This document shows, piece after piece, positions 1-8,309 of a stretch of DNA of 64,000 nucleotides. Source of the stretch: Collinsella sp. (GTDB lineage Bacteria; Actinomycetota; Coriobacteriia; Coriobacteriales; Coriobacteriaceae). How positions within the stretch are numbered: position 1 is the first letter of the stretch; each line of letters starts with the position of its first letter. The stretch spans positions 14,762 to 78,761 of the forward strand of contig DXMF01000022.1 of the NCBI GenBank assembly GCA_019414345.1. The letters run 5' to 3'. The notes beneath the pieces are model-generated. The model was not told the DNA's origin. It was given only the letters and a program-made list of their open reading frames with translations, and searched no databases. Position numbers and translations under genes: made by a program.

Positions 1-1
1 C

Positions 2-49
2 CACTGTGGCCCGACCGCCTTCGGTGCGGTGCTCACGCTTAAGGCGTAA
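2..49 (+). CDS. 3' end of an unidentified gene, possibly DegV-family
   Basis: Only the last 15 codons lie in the window. They read HCGPTAFGAVLTLKA and stop at TAA. The HCGP...G pattern near a C terminus recalls the end of DegV/EDD fatty-acid-binding proteins, but 15 residues cannot establish the family. The ending does not look like pyruvate formate-lyase, although the next gene is its activase. Confidence 0.35.
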   Translation, partial: HCGPTAFGAVLTLKA

Positions 50-82
50 GGTCTGGCGTTTATCGAATTCTATTGCCACGGT

Positions 83-111
83 GGCGGGCGGGTTGCGATA
101 ACCCTCCCGCC
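83..111 (+). terminator. GC-rich hairpin after the truncated first gene
   Basis: GGCGGGCGGGTT and AACCCTCCCGCC form a 12-base stem with a single mismatch and a 5-base loop, 34 bases after the stop. There is no clear T-run, so it may be a weak terminator or only a stabilising hairpin. Confidence 0.45.
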
Positions 112-214
112 GCTCTTGCGTGGGGCCAAATAGAACAACCCAATTGACCACTAAACCGTTTCACCATCATGCGTATGGGCTAGAATGGCTCTGGCATTTA
201 TGTAACTAAAACCA

Positions 215-1054
215 ATGAGAGGCAAGGTAGCGGGAATGGCTGAGATGACGCTCGAGGGTGTGGACGCTCGTCCCGAGGACTCCGCGTTTGCCCTGGGCCG
301 CGTACATTCGATTGAAACGATGGGTACGGTCGACGGACCCGGCATCCGCTTCGTAGTGTTTGTCCAAGGCTGTCCCATGCGCTGTGCGTATTGCCACAAT
401 CCCGATACCTGGTCTGTTAACGGCGGCACCATGGTGACAGTCGAGCACCTGATGGACGAGTTCCAGAGCAACCATGAGTTCTATCGCAGCGGCGGCATTA
501 CGGTTTCGGGTGGCGAGCCGCTTCTGCAGCCCGAGTTTTTGGCCGACCTGTTCCGTGCAATGCACAACAACCCCGATGGCCGCGTGCATACCTGCCTGGA
601 TAGCTGTGGCTACGCCTTCGACCCTCAGCATCCCGAGAAGTTCGATGCCGTGCTCAACGAGACCGACATGGTACTGCTCGATATTAAGCATGCCGACCCG
701 GTCGAGCATAAAAAGCTGACCGGTTGTGATCCCGCACGCATCCTGGCGTTTGGCGATGAGCTTGCACGTCGCAAGATCAAGGTCGTTATCCGCCACGTGG
801 TGGTGCCGGGCATTACCGACACGGTGGAGGAGTGCGAGAAGCTCGGTCGCCTCATCGCTCCATGGCACAACGTGGTGGGCCTGGAAATGCTGCCGTATCA
901 CACGATGGGTGTCGTCAAGTACGAGCAACTGGGCATTCCCTATAAGCTCGAGGGCGTGCCCCAGATGGATACCGCGCGCATGCCCGAGTTGCGCAATGCC
1001 GTTATGACCGGCATGAAAAAGCGCCGTGCGGAGCTCAAAAACGCTATCGGATAG
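215..1054 (+). CDS. pflA: Pyruvate formate-lyase activating enzyme (radical SAM)
   Basis: Glycyl-radical-enzyme activase. It uses S-adenosylmethionine and a [4Fe-4S] cluster to place the glycyl radical on pyruvate formate-lyase during anaerobic growth. The radical SAM motif CPMRCAYC gives cluster ligands C53, C57 and C60, preceded by the family hallmark GTVDGPGIRFVVF. The length of 279 residues is slightly above the usual 245-260 because of an N-terminal extension. ATGs at 236 and 245 are alternative starts, and no start has a convincing Shine-Dalgarno site. The structural gene pflB is not in view. A -10-like TAGAAT sits about 30 bases upstream. The family call is firm; the exact substrate enzyme is inferred. 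Confidence 0.93.
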   Translation: MRGKVAGMAEMTLEGVDARPEDSAFALGRVHSIETMGTVDGPGIRFVVFVQGCPMRCAYCHNPDTWSVNGGTMVTVEHLMDEFQSNHEFYRSGGITVSGGEPLLQPEFLADLFRAMHNNPDGRVHTCLDSCGYAFDPQHPEKFDAVLNETDMVLLDIKHADPVEHKKLTGCDPARILAFGDELARRKIKVVIRHVVVPGITDTVEECEKLGRLIAPWHNVVGLEMLPYHTMGVVKYEQLGIPYKLEGVPQMDTARMPELRNAVMTGMKKRRAELKNAIG

Positions 1055-1090
1055 CATGCCATAGCCCTCATATCCCCTCGTTCCCAGCTG

Positions 1091-1157
1091 AGTTGCGGTG
1101 GAATAGTTCTTGTTTTTAGGCCCATGTCGCCCAAACAGGAACCATTTCACCGCAACT
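1091..1157 (+). repeat. Dispersed palindrome, GTTGCGGTG family, copy 1
   Basis: Arms starting AGTTGCGGTG and ending CACCGCAACT pair over about 25 bases with a few mismatches. The same end sequence with different inner sequence recurs twice more in the window, always intergenic. Here it lies downstream of pflA and could end its transcript. Confidence 0.75.
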
Positions 1158-1315
1158 TCGTTTTGGGTAGAGATGCGCAACAGAATCGTGCCATTTGGAT
1201 AAATACGCTTGTGGTTTCTTTAAAGACACCTTAAACGCTGCTGAATATCTTTGGAAAGAAATGCCTGCTCGGTATCATGCTGCTCGTATATAAACGGTGG
1301 CAGTCAGGAGACCAC

Positions 1316-2434
1316 GTGCGAAACATCGCATCGCGGGACGAGTATGTGCCGCAGCATGGCAGCAGATATAAGACGAAGGGCACGTCTTCGCGTGGCCTTG
1401 CCGGCGCTCGCATCCGCGTGAGGAAGATTGCCGCCATTGGGATGCTAACGTCGGCGGTTATTATCCTCGGAATTACCGTTAAAACCTACGCCTCGGAGCG
1501 AACGGGGCGCCCAGATGCGTCAACGGTACAGCTGCAAAACGAGAAGGTTTCAAAGCCCAAAGCGTCGGCAGATCAAGCTCTGTCGACGGCAGATCTTAAG
1601 ACGAGACTTTCGAAGGCGGACTTCAACGATATCCCTTCGGGTGATACCGTTCGGACCTTCTCGTTGGTGGATAACAAGACTCCTGCCTTGGAGGATGAGA
1701 GCCTTGCCTTGCTCCAGGATGCCCTGTGTCGGGCGCAGGAGCTGGGCGATGTGGGTGTAGTGTTCTACGACCTATCGAGCGGTAGGGGCGTGACGTATAA
1801 CGCTGATGTCGAGGTGTATGGAGCGAGCAGCTACAAAGCGCTGTATGCGCTCTATATTTGCGAGACGTTGGTCGAATCGGGGCAGGTGTCGCTCGATGGG
1901 CCTTTAGCCACGTATGGTGGTTACAGCATGGGCTGGCAGACGGTGCGCAACCTTATCGAGAATGCCGTCGTCAACTCAGACAACGATTCGTTTATCGCGT
2001 TACGCGCGGCGTTTGACCATGATGGCTATGAGGATTGGATTGCCAATCTGGGTGTTGATGACGAAACGGCACTGAATCCGATGAGTGATTTTCCGACCTA
2101 CTGCCCGCGCACTTCTGCGAGGTTATGGCGTGAGATGAGCGAGTATCTGAGCATGGATACCGAGACTTCACAGTGGTTGTCGGGCCTTCTGGCATCAACA
2201 TCGCGCTCGTTTATTCGCGATGGCATTGCGGACGAGCAGGTTTTGGTGCGCAACAAGGCAGGCTGGATTAGCGAGGATGGTTACTACTCGACATGCGATG
2301 CGGGCCTTATCGACATCGATGGCTGTACCTATGTCATGGGTATCATGACATCGATGCCGTGGAGCGACCGCTCGAGCGAGGTTACGGCCGCGATTGCAAA
2401 GGCTCTGTTTGATACGCGAGCTGCACTGGCTTAG
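1316..2434 (+). CDS. Membrane-anchored serine hydrolase, class A beta-lactamase/PBP-like
   Basis: Signal-anchored extracytoplasmic serine acyl-enzyme hydrolase. An upstream ATG at 1277 is possible, but GTG at 1316 follows AGGAG by 5 bases and is preferred (372 residues). One transmembrane segment lies near residues 38-58, then a low-complexity linker. The catalytic triplets are SSYK (S171/K174), SDN (221-223) and KAG (314-316, in place of KTG). This order is that of class A beta-lactamases and small penicillin-interacting enzymes. KAG instead of KTG, the membrane anchor and the single-gene context argue for a cell-wall or housekeeping role rather than resistance, but the substrate cannot be read from sequence. 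Confidence 0.8.
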   Translation: MRNIASRDEYVPQHGSRYKTKGTSSRGLAGARIRVRKIAAIGMLTSAVIILGITVKTYASERTGRPDASTVQLQNEKVSKPKASADQALSTADLKTRLSKADFNDIPSGDTVRTFSLVDNKTPALEDESLALLQDALCRAQELGDVGVVFYDLSSGRGVTYNADVEVYGASSYKALYALYICETLVESGQVSLDGPLATYGGYSMGWQTVRNLIENAVVNSDNDSFIALRAAFDHDGYEDWIANLGVDDETALNPMSDFPTYCPRTSARLWREMSEYLSMDTETSQWLSGLLASTSRSFIRDGIADEQVLVRNKAGWISEDGYYSTCDAGLIDIDGCTYVMGIMTSMPWSDRSSEVTAAIAKALFDTRAALA

Positions 2435-2512
2435 CGTGTTCGTTTGACGAGGTCAAACAAAATGCTGGTACCATACCGTGGTTGAGAATTTCGAATAGGT
2501 TTGGGGAATGGC

Positions 2513-3253
2513 ATGGCTACCATTGCGATTATCGGTGCGCTCGAAAAAGAGATCATGCAGATTAAGGAAGAGCTGAGCGACGTTTGCGAGGCACGGGAGG
2601 CAGGCTTGACCGTTGTGAGCGGTGAGCTCGACGGCCTGACAGTTGTCGCCACAACGGCGGGCATGGGCACGGTGAACGCCGCCGCTGCAACACAGCACCT
2701 CATTAGCAAGTATGCTCCGCAGGCTGTTGTGTTTTCGGGCATTGCGGGCGGTTTGAACCCCAAGCTCCATATCGACGACGTGGTCATTGGCAAACGCCTA
2801 CGCTATCTGGATACCGATACCGCGCTTATCGCCGAGTCCGCACCGGGGCTCGAGGAGTTTGGCTCGACGCCCGCGCTGGTCGATATTGCCGCCGACGTGC
2901 TTGCTGAGCGTGGGTTTGTTGACGCTTCGAAAAATGCAGTCGCTTCGAACGAGGGCACCAAGCAGTTCCTGGTCGGCACGATTGCCACGGGTAACCGCTT
3001 TGTGACGGGCGCTACCATGCGCAACGACGCTATCGAGGCGACGCATGCCGATTGTGTCGGCATGGAGGGCGCGGCAATTGCCCATGTCGCAACCAAAAAT
3101 GGTGTCGATTGCCTGGTGTTGCGCGCTATCAGCGATAATTGTGACGAGGCGTACGATGCAATTTGCGAGCGCGAGTTCGATCTGTTCGAGTACGCGCGTG
3201 TCGCAAGTGACATCACGCTCGATATCGTCCGCCGCATTGCCGCTGCGCAATAG
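2513..3253 (+). CDS. mtnN: 5'-methylthioadenosine/S-adenosylhomocysteine nucleosidase
   Basis: Cleaves the glycosidic bond of MTA and SAH, recycling the by-products of SAM use. The 246-residue protein has the family landmarks IGALEKEI at the N terminus, FSGIAGGL, VGMEGAAIAHV (nucleoside-binding Glu) and RAISD with the catalytic Asp. A TTG 12 bases upstream is open, but ATG at 2513 follows GGGG by 6 bases and begins exactly where the family does. It lies 38 bases ahead of engB on the same strand, so co-transcription is likely. Confidence 0.93.
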   Translation: MATIAIIGALEKEIMQIKEELSDVCEAREAGLTVVSGELDGLTVVATTAGMGTVNAAAATQHLISKYAPQAVVFSGIAGGLNPKLHIDDVVIGKRLRYLDTDTALIAESAPGLEEFGSTPALVDIAADVLAERGFVDASKNAVASNEGTKQFLVGTIATGNRFVTGATMRNDAIEATHADCVGMEGAAIAHVATKNGVDCLVLRAISDNCDEAYDAICEREFDLFEYARVASDITLDIVRRIAAAQ

Positions 3254-3291
3254 CGCGTCTATTTGTAAGAACCTACGACCAAGGAGTGTCC

Positions 3292-3882
3292 ATGGCCGAT
3301 TCCATTAACTATCAGCTTGCCAAGTTCGTCGCCAGCTACGGCAAGGTTTCGCAGATCCCCGAGTCCACCTGCCCCGAGGTGAGCTTTGTCGGCCGCTCCA
3401 ACGTGGGCAAGTCGTCCATCATGAACAAGCTCTTTGGCCGCAAGAACCTGGTGAAGGTTTCGAGTACGCCGGGCAAGACGAGCAACATCAACTTCTTCGA
3501 GGCCGACGACGTGCACTTTGTGGACCTGCCAGGCTACGGTTTCGCCCGCCGTTCCAAGGCCGAGCGCGACCGTTGGGCCGAGCTCATTGGCGACTTCTTC
3601 GACTCCGAGCGCAGCTTTAACCTGGTTGTGTCGCTGGTGGACATTCGCCACGACCCCAGTAAACTCGACCATGACATGATCGACTACCTGCAGGGCAACG
3701 AGTTCAACTTTATCGTCTGCCTCACCAAGGCCGACAAACTCAGCCGCACCCAGCAGGCCCGCCAAGCAGCAGCCATCAAAAAGCAGCTCAACGTCCCGGC
3801 CGAGAATGTAATCATCACGAGCTCCCAGACCGGCGTGGGTATCGACGAACTAAAAAAGCGCATCGCCGAGGCCTGCCTCTAG
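3292..3882 (+). CDS. engB: Ribosome biogenesis GTPase EngB/YsxC
   Basis: Small TRAFAC GTPase needed for large ribosomal subunit assembly. G1 GRSNVGKSS, G2 TPGKT, G3 DLPGYG, G4 TKADK and G5 SSQTG are all present and in order. The length of 196 residues is normal. The start is the ATG preceded by AAGGAG at a 5-base distance; a GTG two codons upstream overlaps that Shine-Dalgarno site and is less likely. It is followed by the operator pair of the next module, with no unambiguous terminator of its own. Confidence 0.96.
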   Translation: MADSINYQLAKFVASYGKVSQIPESTCPEVSFVGRSNVGKSSIMNKLFGRKNLVKVSSTPGKTSNINFFEADDVHFVDLPGYGFARRSKAERDRWAELIGDFFDSERSFNLVVSLVDIRHDPSKLDHDMIDYLQGNEFNFIVCLTKADKLSRTQQARQAAAIKKQLNVPAENVIITSSQTGVGIDELKKRIAEACL

Positions 3883-3913
3883 TCAGGGTTAAACCGTCAA
3901 AAGCCCCCGTTCA

Positions 3914-3958
3914 TATCACCCCAGTGATAGTTATTGGTAAACTATCACTGGGGTGATA
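3914..3958 (+). promoter_or_regulatory. Two-copy dyad operator upstream of the DUF3990/HTH pair
   Basis: Two dyads TATCAC-N4-GTGATA (3914-3929 and 3943-3958) lie with centres 29 bp apart, nearly three helical turns. The two dyads are also mirror images, so the whole region is a 20-bp-arm inverted repeat. It ends 7 bases before AGGAGG and 17 before the ATG. Position and symmetry fit an autoregulatory site for the HTH protein encoded next door. A T6 run after the right arm means it could also act as a terminator or attenuator. Confidence 0.7.
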
Positions 3959-3975
3959 TTTTTTAGGAGGTCGAT

Positions 3976-4659
3976 ATGGAGCTTTGGCACGGGTCGGAGG
4001 TTGTTGTCGAGCATCCATCGTTGGATAAATGCAGGCAATTCAATGACTATGGGCGCGGGTTTTATTGCACACCGCATGAGGAAATGGCAATGGAGTGGGC
4101 ATGTCGGACCGAGTCTGATGGCATTGCCAATCGATATGAGCTTGATTTAGATGGCCTTGCGATTTTGGATTTGGAATCAGGTGAGTTCTCGATTCTCAAC
4201 TGGCTTGCAATTCTGGCGAATAACAGAGAGTTCAATGTTTCAACGCCAGTAGCACGCGAGGGGCTTCGTTATCTGCTGGATAACTGCCTGATTGATATTT
4301 CTCCCTATGACGTTATTCGAGGCTATCGTGCAGACGATTCCTATTTCTCGTTTGCAAGACAGTTTGTCAACGGCATGATCTCGCTCAGGCAATTGCAGCG
4401 CATTATGTTTTTGGGGGATTTGGGCATTCAATATGCGCTTATGAGCGAGCGTGCGTTCTCGGCGATTAAGTTCCGCGATTGGAAGCAGGCTTCGGGAGCT
4501 GAGTTTTATCCCAAACGATTTGAGCGAGAACAGAACGCTCGACGAAAGTACCTGGATACGGTAAACGGATTTGACTCTGATGGTGTTGACATTAGGGATT
4601 TGATGGCAGGGAGGGTTGATTTAAATGATCCAAGAGTTAACGGATCGTGGGCCGAGTAG
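3976..4659 (+). CDS. DUF3990 family protein, possible ADP-ribosyltransferase-fold toxin
   Basis: The N terminus MELWHGSEVVVEHPSL followed by NDYGRGFYCTPH is the signature of DUF3990. From memory, that family is grouped with ADP-ribosyltransferase-like folds, in which an H-G / Y-G-x-G-F-Y pattern would contact NAD. At 227 residues it is longer than the minimal domain of about 150, so there is an extra C-terminal part. Strong AGGAGG ribosome site. Its 3' end overlaps the following HTH gene by 35 bases, giving translational coupling typical of toxin-antitoxin pairs. Toxic activity is an inference from fold and context, not seen in sequence. Confidence 0.75.
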   Translation: MELWHGSEVVVEHPSLDKCRQFNDYGRGFYCTPHEEMAMEWACRTESDGIANRYELDLDGLAILDLESGEFSILNWLAILANNREFNVSTPVAREGLRYLLDNCLIDISPYDVIRGYRADDSYFSFARQFVNGMISLRQLQRIMFLGDLGIQYALMSERAFSAIKFRDWKQASGAEFYPKRFEREQNARRKYLDTVNGFDSDGVDIRDLMAGRVDLNDPRVNGSWAE

Positions 4660-5323
4660 GACATATCCCGTCTATTACCTTGAGGACGCAATGAACAACC
4701 TCGGGGATTGCTTCGACTATGCCGTTAACGATTACGGAGCAGAAGGATCGGAAGTTGCTGAACTCTTTTGCCTGAGCGGCGTAGCTCGCGAGTTCGAACG
4801 CGGCAACGCATGGGTAGTGTCGGGAAAGTCGGGCGTTGAACTATTTGCGCTCATCTCCGAAAGATCTGGTTACCAAACAGGGTCGATGCCAGATCGGACC
4901 TACCGATTTGAGAAGACACCAGAATATTGGACGGGCTGGATACTGGCATATTTGCAGTGGCGCCTAGGGGGATCGTTCGAAGATCTGCTTCATGTTGTTC
5001 CATTTGATGCGCTGCGAAACCTGTACTACCCCTGGCATGAGGCCTCGGAGGAGCGCGTGGCGCGCCTTGTCTGTGATATGGCGAAGAAGGCGCCGCGTCA
5101 GACTAAACTGGCGCTAGCAAGAAAGAGGATTAAAAAAACCCAACAAGACCTGGCATACGAATCGGGTGTATCGCTCCGTTCAATCCAAATGTACGAACAG
5201 CGCCAGCGAAACATCAACGAAGCCTCGGTAACGACAGTGAGGGATATTGCAAAAGTCCTACACTGCAGCATCGAAGACCTCCTAGAACCAGTCTTCGAAT
5301 ACAAAGAAACAAGCGCAGCGTAA
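4625..5323 (+). CDS. HTH (XRE-type) protein partnered with DUF3990, putative antitoxin/autorepressor
   Basis: A 232-residue protein of two parts. Residues 1-150 are an uncharacterised domain (YPVYYLEDAMNNLGDCFDYA..., W-rich centre) that would be the natural toxin-binding part. Residues ~160-225 form an XRE helix-turn-helix: a KLALARKRIKKTQQDLA helix, the SGVSLRSIQMYEQ recognition helix, then a C-terminal ...IEDLLEP tail. The start ATG overlaps the upstream gene and has GGGAGGG about 10 bases upstream; ATG 4691 is a weaker alternative. It likely binds the paired dyads ahead of the operon. The HTH call is firm; the antitoxin role is inferred. Confidence 0.75.
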   Translation: MIQELTDRGPSRTYPVYYLEDAMNNLGDCFDYAVNDYGAEGSEVAELFCLSGVAREFERGNAWVVSGKSGVELFALISERSGYQTGSMPDRTYRFEKTPEYWTGWILAYLQWRLGGSFEDLLHVVPFDALRNLYYPWHEASEERVARLVCDMAKKAPRQTKLALARKRIKKTQQDLAYESGVSLRSIQMYEQRQRNINEASVTTVRDIAKVLHCSIEDLLEPVFEYKETSAA

Positions 5324-5459
5324 ACCAAGCGCACAGGCGAAGCCTGTCACTAGTAAGTGCCCCTACCTAGCAAGAGCCCCTACCAATAAAAAGCAACTAT
5401 CAGCCCGGCGCTTTTACAAAGCGTAGGTCCCTGTAGCCGCCGTCAGCGAAGCTAACGTA

Positions 5460-5584
5460 GGGGAGGCCAGGGGCTTTGCCCCCAAATCTTTCCGCAGGAC
5501 GGCAGGACCCCCGCCGCACGAAGTGCGCAGCGGGGGTCCTGCCATGTCCGAGGACGATTTGGGGGCAAAGCCCCTGGCCTCCCC
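5460..5584. repeat. Structured palindromic element, member 1
   Basis: Perfect 29-bp outer arms (GGGGAGGCCAGGGGC... pairing with the 3' arm) enclose a second hairpin with AGGACCCCCGC / GCGGGGGTCCT arms. Between outer and inner stems sit, read on the minus strand, GTCCTCGGACATG on one side and GTCCTGCGGAAAG on the other. The same unpaired motifs recur with different arm sequences at three other places. The rest of the 282-base gap between the HTH gene and the 3' end of thrB shows nothing else recognisable. Confidence 0.85.
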
Positions 5585-5605
5585 GGCGAGTATACGGGAC
5601 GGCGA

Positions 5606-6487
5606 CTACAGGTATTCGATCTGGGCGCCTTCCGTGTCGCACGTCAGAATATGCGTATCGCACTTGGGGAACTGCTCGCGCAGCTTGACCTGCAGGAACT
5701 TTGCCACGATGGTGTCGTCGGTCACAGCCATGAGGGTCGAGCCCGAGCCGCTAATCCAGATGGTCTTAGCGCCGCCGTTAAGGCAGGTGTCGCGCACGGC
5801 GTTGTAGTCGGGAATCAGACGGCGACGATAGGGCTCCTGGATGCGGTCGTCGTTGGCGGCGGCAATCAGGTCAAGGTCGCCGGTCTCCAGGCCGCGCGTC
5901 ATGCCGGCGATGCGGCCCATCTGCCACACGGCGGTGGAGAGCGGAATCTCCTGCGGCACGACCTTGCGCGCCTCGCTCGTGTGTACCTCGTAGGGCGGAA
6001 TCACGGTAATAAAACGCAGGCGATCGCTCACCTCGTAGCGCAGGCACTGGGGGAGCGAATCGGTCGGCGTAAAGGAGCAGACGGCGCCGCCCAGGATAGC
6101 AGGGGCGACGTTATCGGGATGGCCCTCGACCTCGGTGGCAATGCGGACGAGCTCAGCGCGGTCGACGGTGTGGCCCGTCAGCGCGGCGGCAGCCATGATG
6201 CCGGCGACGACGCAGGTGGAGCTGGAACCCAGGCCACGGGCGACGGGCACGTCGGTCTGAATGTCGATAGCGACGGGGAAGGCCGGCTCGCCCCAGGCGG
6301 CCAGAGCATCGACAAAGCTCACAAAGACCAGGTTATTCTCGTTTTGGAACTCCTCGGGGCAGCCCGTGATGGTGAGCTTGTCGGCGCGCTCGAAGGTGAA
6401 GTGCGAGTAGAGGCTGACGGCCATGCCGAGGGTGTCGTAGCCGATGCCTAGGTTGGCGCTGGTTGCTGGGACGGTGATTTTGATCAT
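5606..6487 (-). CDS. thrB: Homoserine kinase (GHMP family)
   Basis: Phosphorylates homoserine to O-phosphohomoserine, the substrate of threonine synthase. 293 residues from the ATG that follows AGGAGG; upstream in-frame ATGs fall inside a palindrome and are discounted. GHMP motif 2 is VARGLGSSSTC, motif 1 is TVPATSANLGIGYDTLG, and the C-terminal glycine-rich ISGSGSTLMA motif is present. It lies downstream of thrC on the same strand, separated by a terminator and a palindromic element, so the two genes may not share one transcript. Confidence 0.95.
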   Translation of the reverse strand: MIKITVPATSANLGIGYDTLGMAVSLYSHFTFERADKLTITGCPEEFQNENNLVFVSFVDALAAWGEPAFPVAIDIQTDVPVARGLGSSSTCVVAGIMAAAALTGHTVDRAELVRIATEVEGHPDNVAPAILGGAVCSFTPTDSLPQCLRYEVSDRLRFITVIPPYEVHTSEARKVVPQEIPLSTAVWQMGRIAGMTRGLETGDLDLIAAANDDRIQEPYRRRLIPDYNAVRDTCLNGGAKTIWISGSGSTLMAVTDDTIVAKFLQVKLREQFPKCDTHILTCDTEGAQIEYL

Positions 6488-6501
6488 GTGGGTCCTCCTG
6501 G

Positions 6502-6613
6502 GCGGGTCCGGCCGTTTAGTTCGCTGCTCGGGCAGTCCTGGCTCGCTCGGAAAGCACATTAAGTGCTTTCCGGCTCGTGCGGAACTCGCGACGAACTAAA
6601 CGGCCAGACCCGC
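6502..6613. repeat. Structured palindromic element, member 4 (divergent)
   Basis: Outer arms begin GCGGGTC and contain GGCCGTTTAGTTCG, pairing with CGAACTAAACGGCC (21 of 22 positions). The inner hairpin is GGAAAGCAC / GTGCTTTCC. Flanking the inner stem are CTCGGGCAG and TGCGGAACT, echoing the CTCGGACAT and TGCGGAAAG motifs of members 1 and 2. It sits immediately upstream of thrB. Confidence 0.65.
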
Positions 6614-6643
6614 TCGCATGCTCGTCATCATCCCGAAAGCTAA

Positions 6644-6680
6644 ATAAAAAGAAGGTGCGCCGGCTTCCGCCGGCGCCTTA
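6644..6680 (-). terminator. Rho-independent terminator of thrC
   Basis: On the minus strand GCGCCGGC-GGAA-GCCGGCGC is followed by ACCTTCTTTTTATTTA, 9 bases after the thrC stop. Confidence 0.85.
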
Positions 6681-6688
6681 TAAGGGGT

Positions 6689-8206
6689 TTAGTTGGTTGC
6701 CATCTTTTTTGCTGCAGACTCGACGTAGCTTGCCATCTCATCGACGTCGCAGACGTCTTCGAAGCGGACGGGCTTGGACTCGAGTTCGGCGAGCTGGGTC
6801 GGGGCGACCGTGTTGGTGGCCTGCTCGAGCACACGCATAGCCTCAAAATCATCCTCGGGAACGTCGAGGCCCAAGGCGTCGCAGCAGGCTCGCGGGAACT
6901 TGTAGGGGCTGGCGGTCGAAAGCAACACGCGGGCCTTGGCGCCCTCGGTGGGGGCGACCTGCTCAAAGACGTGATAGCCGCAAGCGGTGTGCGGGTCGAT
7001 CACGTAGCCGTTCGCGTCCCAGCAGCTCTTGATGGCGGCGCGGACCTCGTCCTCGCTGGCCCAACCGCAGCCAAAGACGCTCTGAATCTTTGCCAGCAGG
7101 TCGGCGGGAACCTCGTAGCGACCCGTCTGGGCAAGCTGCTCCATAAGGCCGGCAACGAGCTCACAGTCGCCATCGGACAGGAAGTACAGCATGCGCTCCA
7201 GGTTAGAGCTGATGAGGATGTCCATCGAAGGCGAGATGGTCGTGAAGAACGGGCGGTTGCGGTCGTAGACGCCGGTGGTCAGGAAGTCAGCCAGCACGTT
7301 GTTCTTGTCGCTCGCGACGATGAGCTTGGCGACGGGCAGACCCATGCGCTTGGCATAGTAGCCGGCCAGGATATCGCCAAAGTTGCCGGTCGGTACGCAG
7401 AACTCCACGGCGTCGCCTGCCTCGATGGCGCCGGCGCGCAGCAGCTGCGCATAGGCGGCAAAGTAGTAGACGACCTGCGGCACCAGACGGCCGACGTTGA
7501 TGGAGTTGGCGCTCGAAAGCACCGTGCCTGCGGCCTCCAGACGCTCGGCAAGCTCCTTATCGGCAAAGATGCGCTTGACGGCGCTCTGGGCGTCGTCAAA
7601 GTTGCCGCGGATGCCGCAGACGGCGACGTTATCGCCCTCCTGAGTGGACATCTGCAGATTCTGTACGCGGCTGACTTTGCCCTCGGGATAAAAGACGGTG
7701 ATGCCCGTGCCCGGGGCGTCGGCAAAGCCGGCGAGTGCTGCCTTGCCCGTGTCGCCCGACGTGGCGGTGACGATCATGATGCGCTCGGCGCCGCCGTCCT
7801 GGGCGGAGGTGCGGGCCATGAGGCGGGGGAGCATCTGCAGGGCGACGTCCTTGAAGGCGCTCGTGGGGCCGCCAAAGAGCTCCATCACATAGGTCTGAGG
7901 GGCGTCGGTGCCCGGTGCTGCGTCGAGCTTGACGAGAGGCGTGACCTCTTCACTCGCGAACGTGCCGCGGTATGCCTCGTCGACACACGCCGAAATTTCT
8001 TCGTCCGTGTAATCGTTCAGTAACATTCCCAACACATTTTGAGCGATTTCAAAGTACGATTTATCAGCAAGCGAGCTGATATCGACCTGCTGGGTGCCAA
8101 GCTCGTCCGAGACAAACAAACCCCCGTCGGGAGCGATGCCGGTACGGATTGCCACCTTACTTGAGCATGATAAAGTGCGTCCTCGTGTACTATGATAAGT
8201 TCCCAT
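6689..8206 (-). CDS. thrC: Threonine synthase
   Basis: PLP enzyme converting O-phosphohomoserine to threonine. The N terminus MGTYHSTRG and the PLP-lysine motif GGPTSAFKDVALQ are diagnostic, as is the phosphate loop ATSGDTGKAALAGF. 505 residues from the ATG that has GAGGAG 9 bases upstream; an open frame continues 15 codons further upstream without support. Divergently transcribed from lysC, so the short interval between them holds both control regions. Confidence 0.95.
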   Translation of the reverse strand: MGTYHSTRGRTLSCSSKVAIRTGIAPDGGLFVSDELGTQQVDISSLADKSYFEIAQNVLGMLLNDYTDEEISACVDEAYRGTFASEEVTPLVKLDAAPGTDAPQTYVMELFGGPTSAFKDVALQMLPRLMARTSAQDGGAERIMIVTATSGDTGKAALAGFADAPGTGITVFYPEGKVSRVQNLQMSTQEGDNVAVCGIRGNFDDAQSAVKRIFADKELAERLEAAGTVLSSANSINVGRLVPQVVYYFAAYAQLLRAGAIEAGDAVEFCVPTGNFGDILAGYYAKRMGLPVAKLIVASDKNNVLADFLTTGVYDRNRPFFTTISPSMDILISSNLERMLYFLSDGDCELVAGLMEQLAQTGRYEVPADLLAKIQSVFGCGWASEDEVRAAIKSCWDANGYVIDPHTACGYHVFEQVAPTEGAKARVLLSTASPYKFPRACCDALGLDVPEDDFEAMRVLEQATNTVAPTQLAELESKPVRFEDVCDVDEMASYVESAAKKMATN

Positions 8207-8222
8207 ATAACAGTGCTCCTCG

Positions 8223-8257
8223 GATACCTTGGTCCCAATCGGTGAAACCATGGTATC
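8223..8257 (-). promoter_or_regulatory. Leader hairpin or operator upstream of thrC
   Basis: GATACC-TGGT and ACCA-GGTATC arms form an inverted repeat with single-base bulges, 6 bases from the thrC Shine-Dalgarno site. It could be a 5' leader structure or a protein site. It lacks T-box landmarks, so no riboswitch is claimed. Confidence 0.4.
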
Positions 8258-8309
8258 AGAGCGCGCAAAACAGGTTTGCAGAGGCTTTTAGAAAGGTAAC
8301 CTCCACGCC

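Noticed and set aside
215..1054. pflB immediately upstream
   Set aside because: The 15 visible codons of the upstream gene do not resemble the end of pyruvate formate-lyase.
3914..3964. Dyad pair read only as an engB terminator
   Set aside because: Each half is itself a dyad and the structure ends 7 bases from a strong ribosome site; operator is the better reading, though a dual role is not excluded.
8223..8257. T-box or other riboswitch ahead of thrC
   Set aside because: Only a single hairpin; no T-box sequence, specifier loop or terminator/antiterminator pair.
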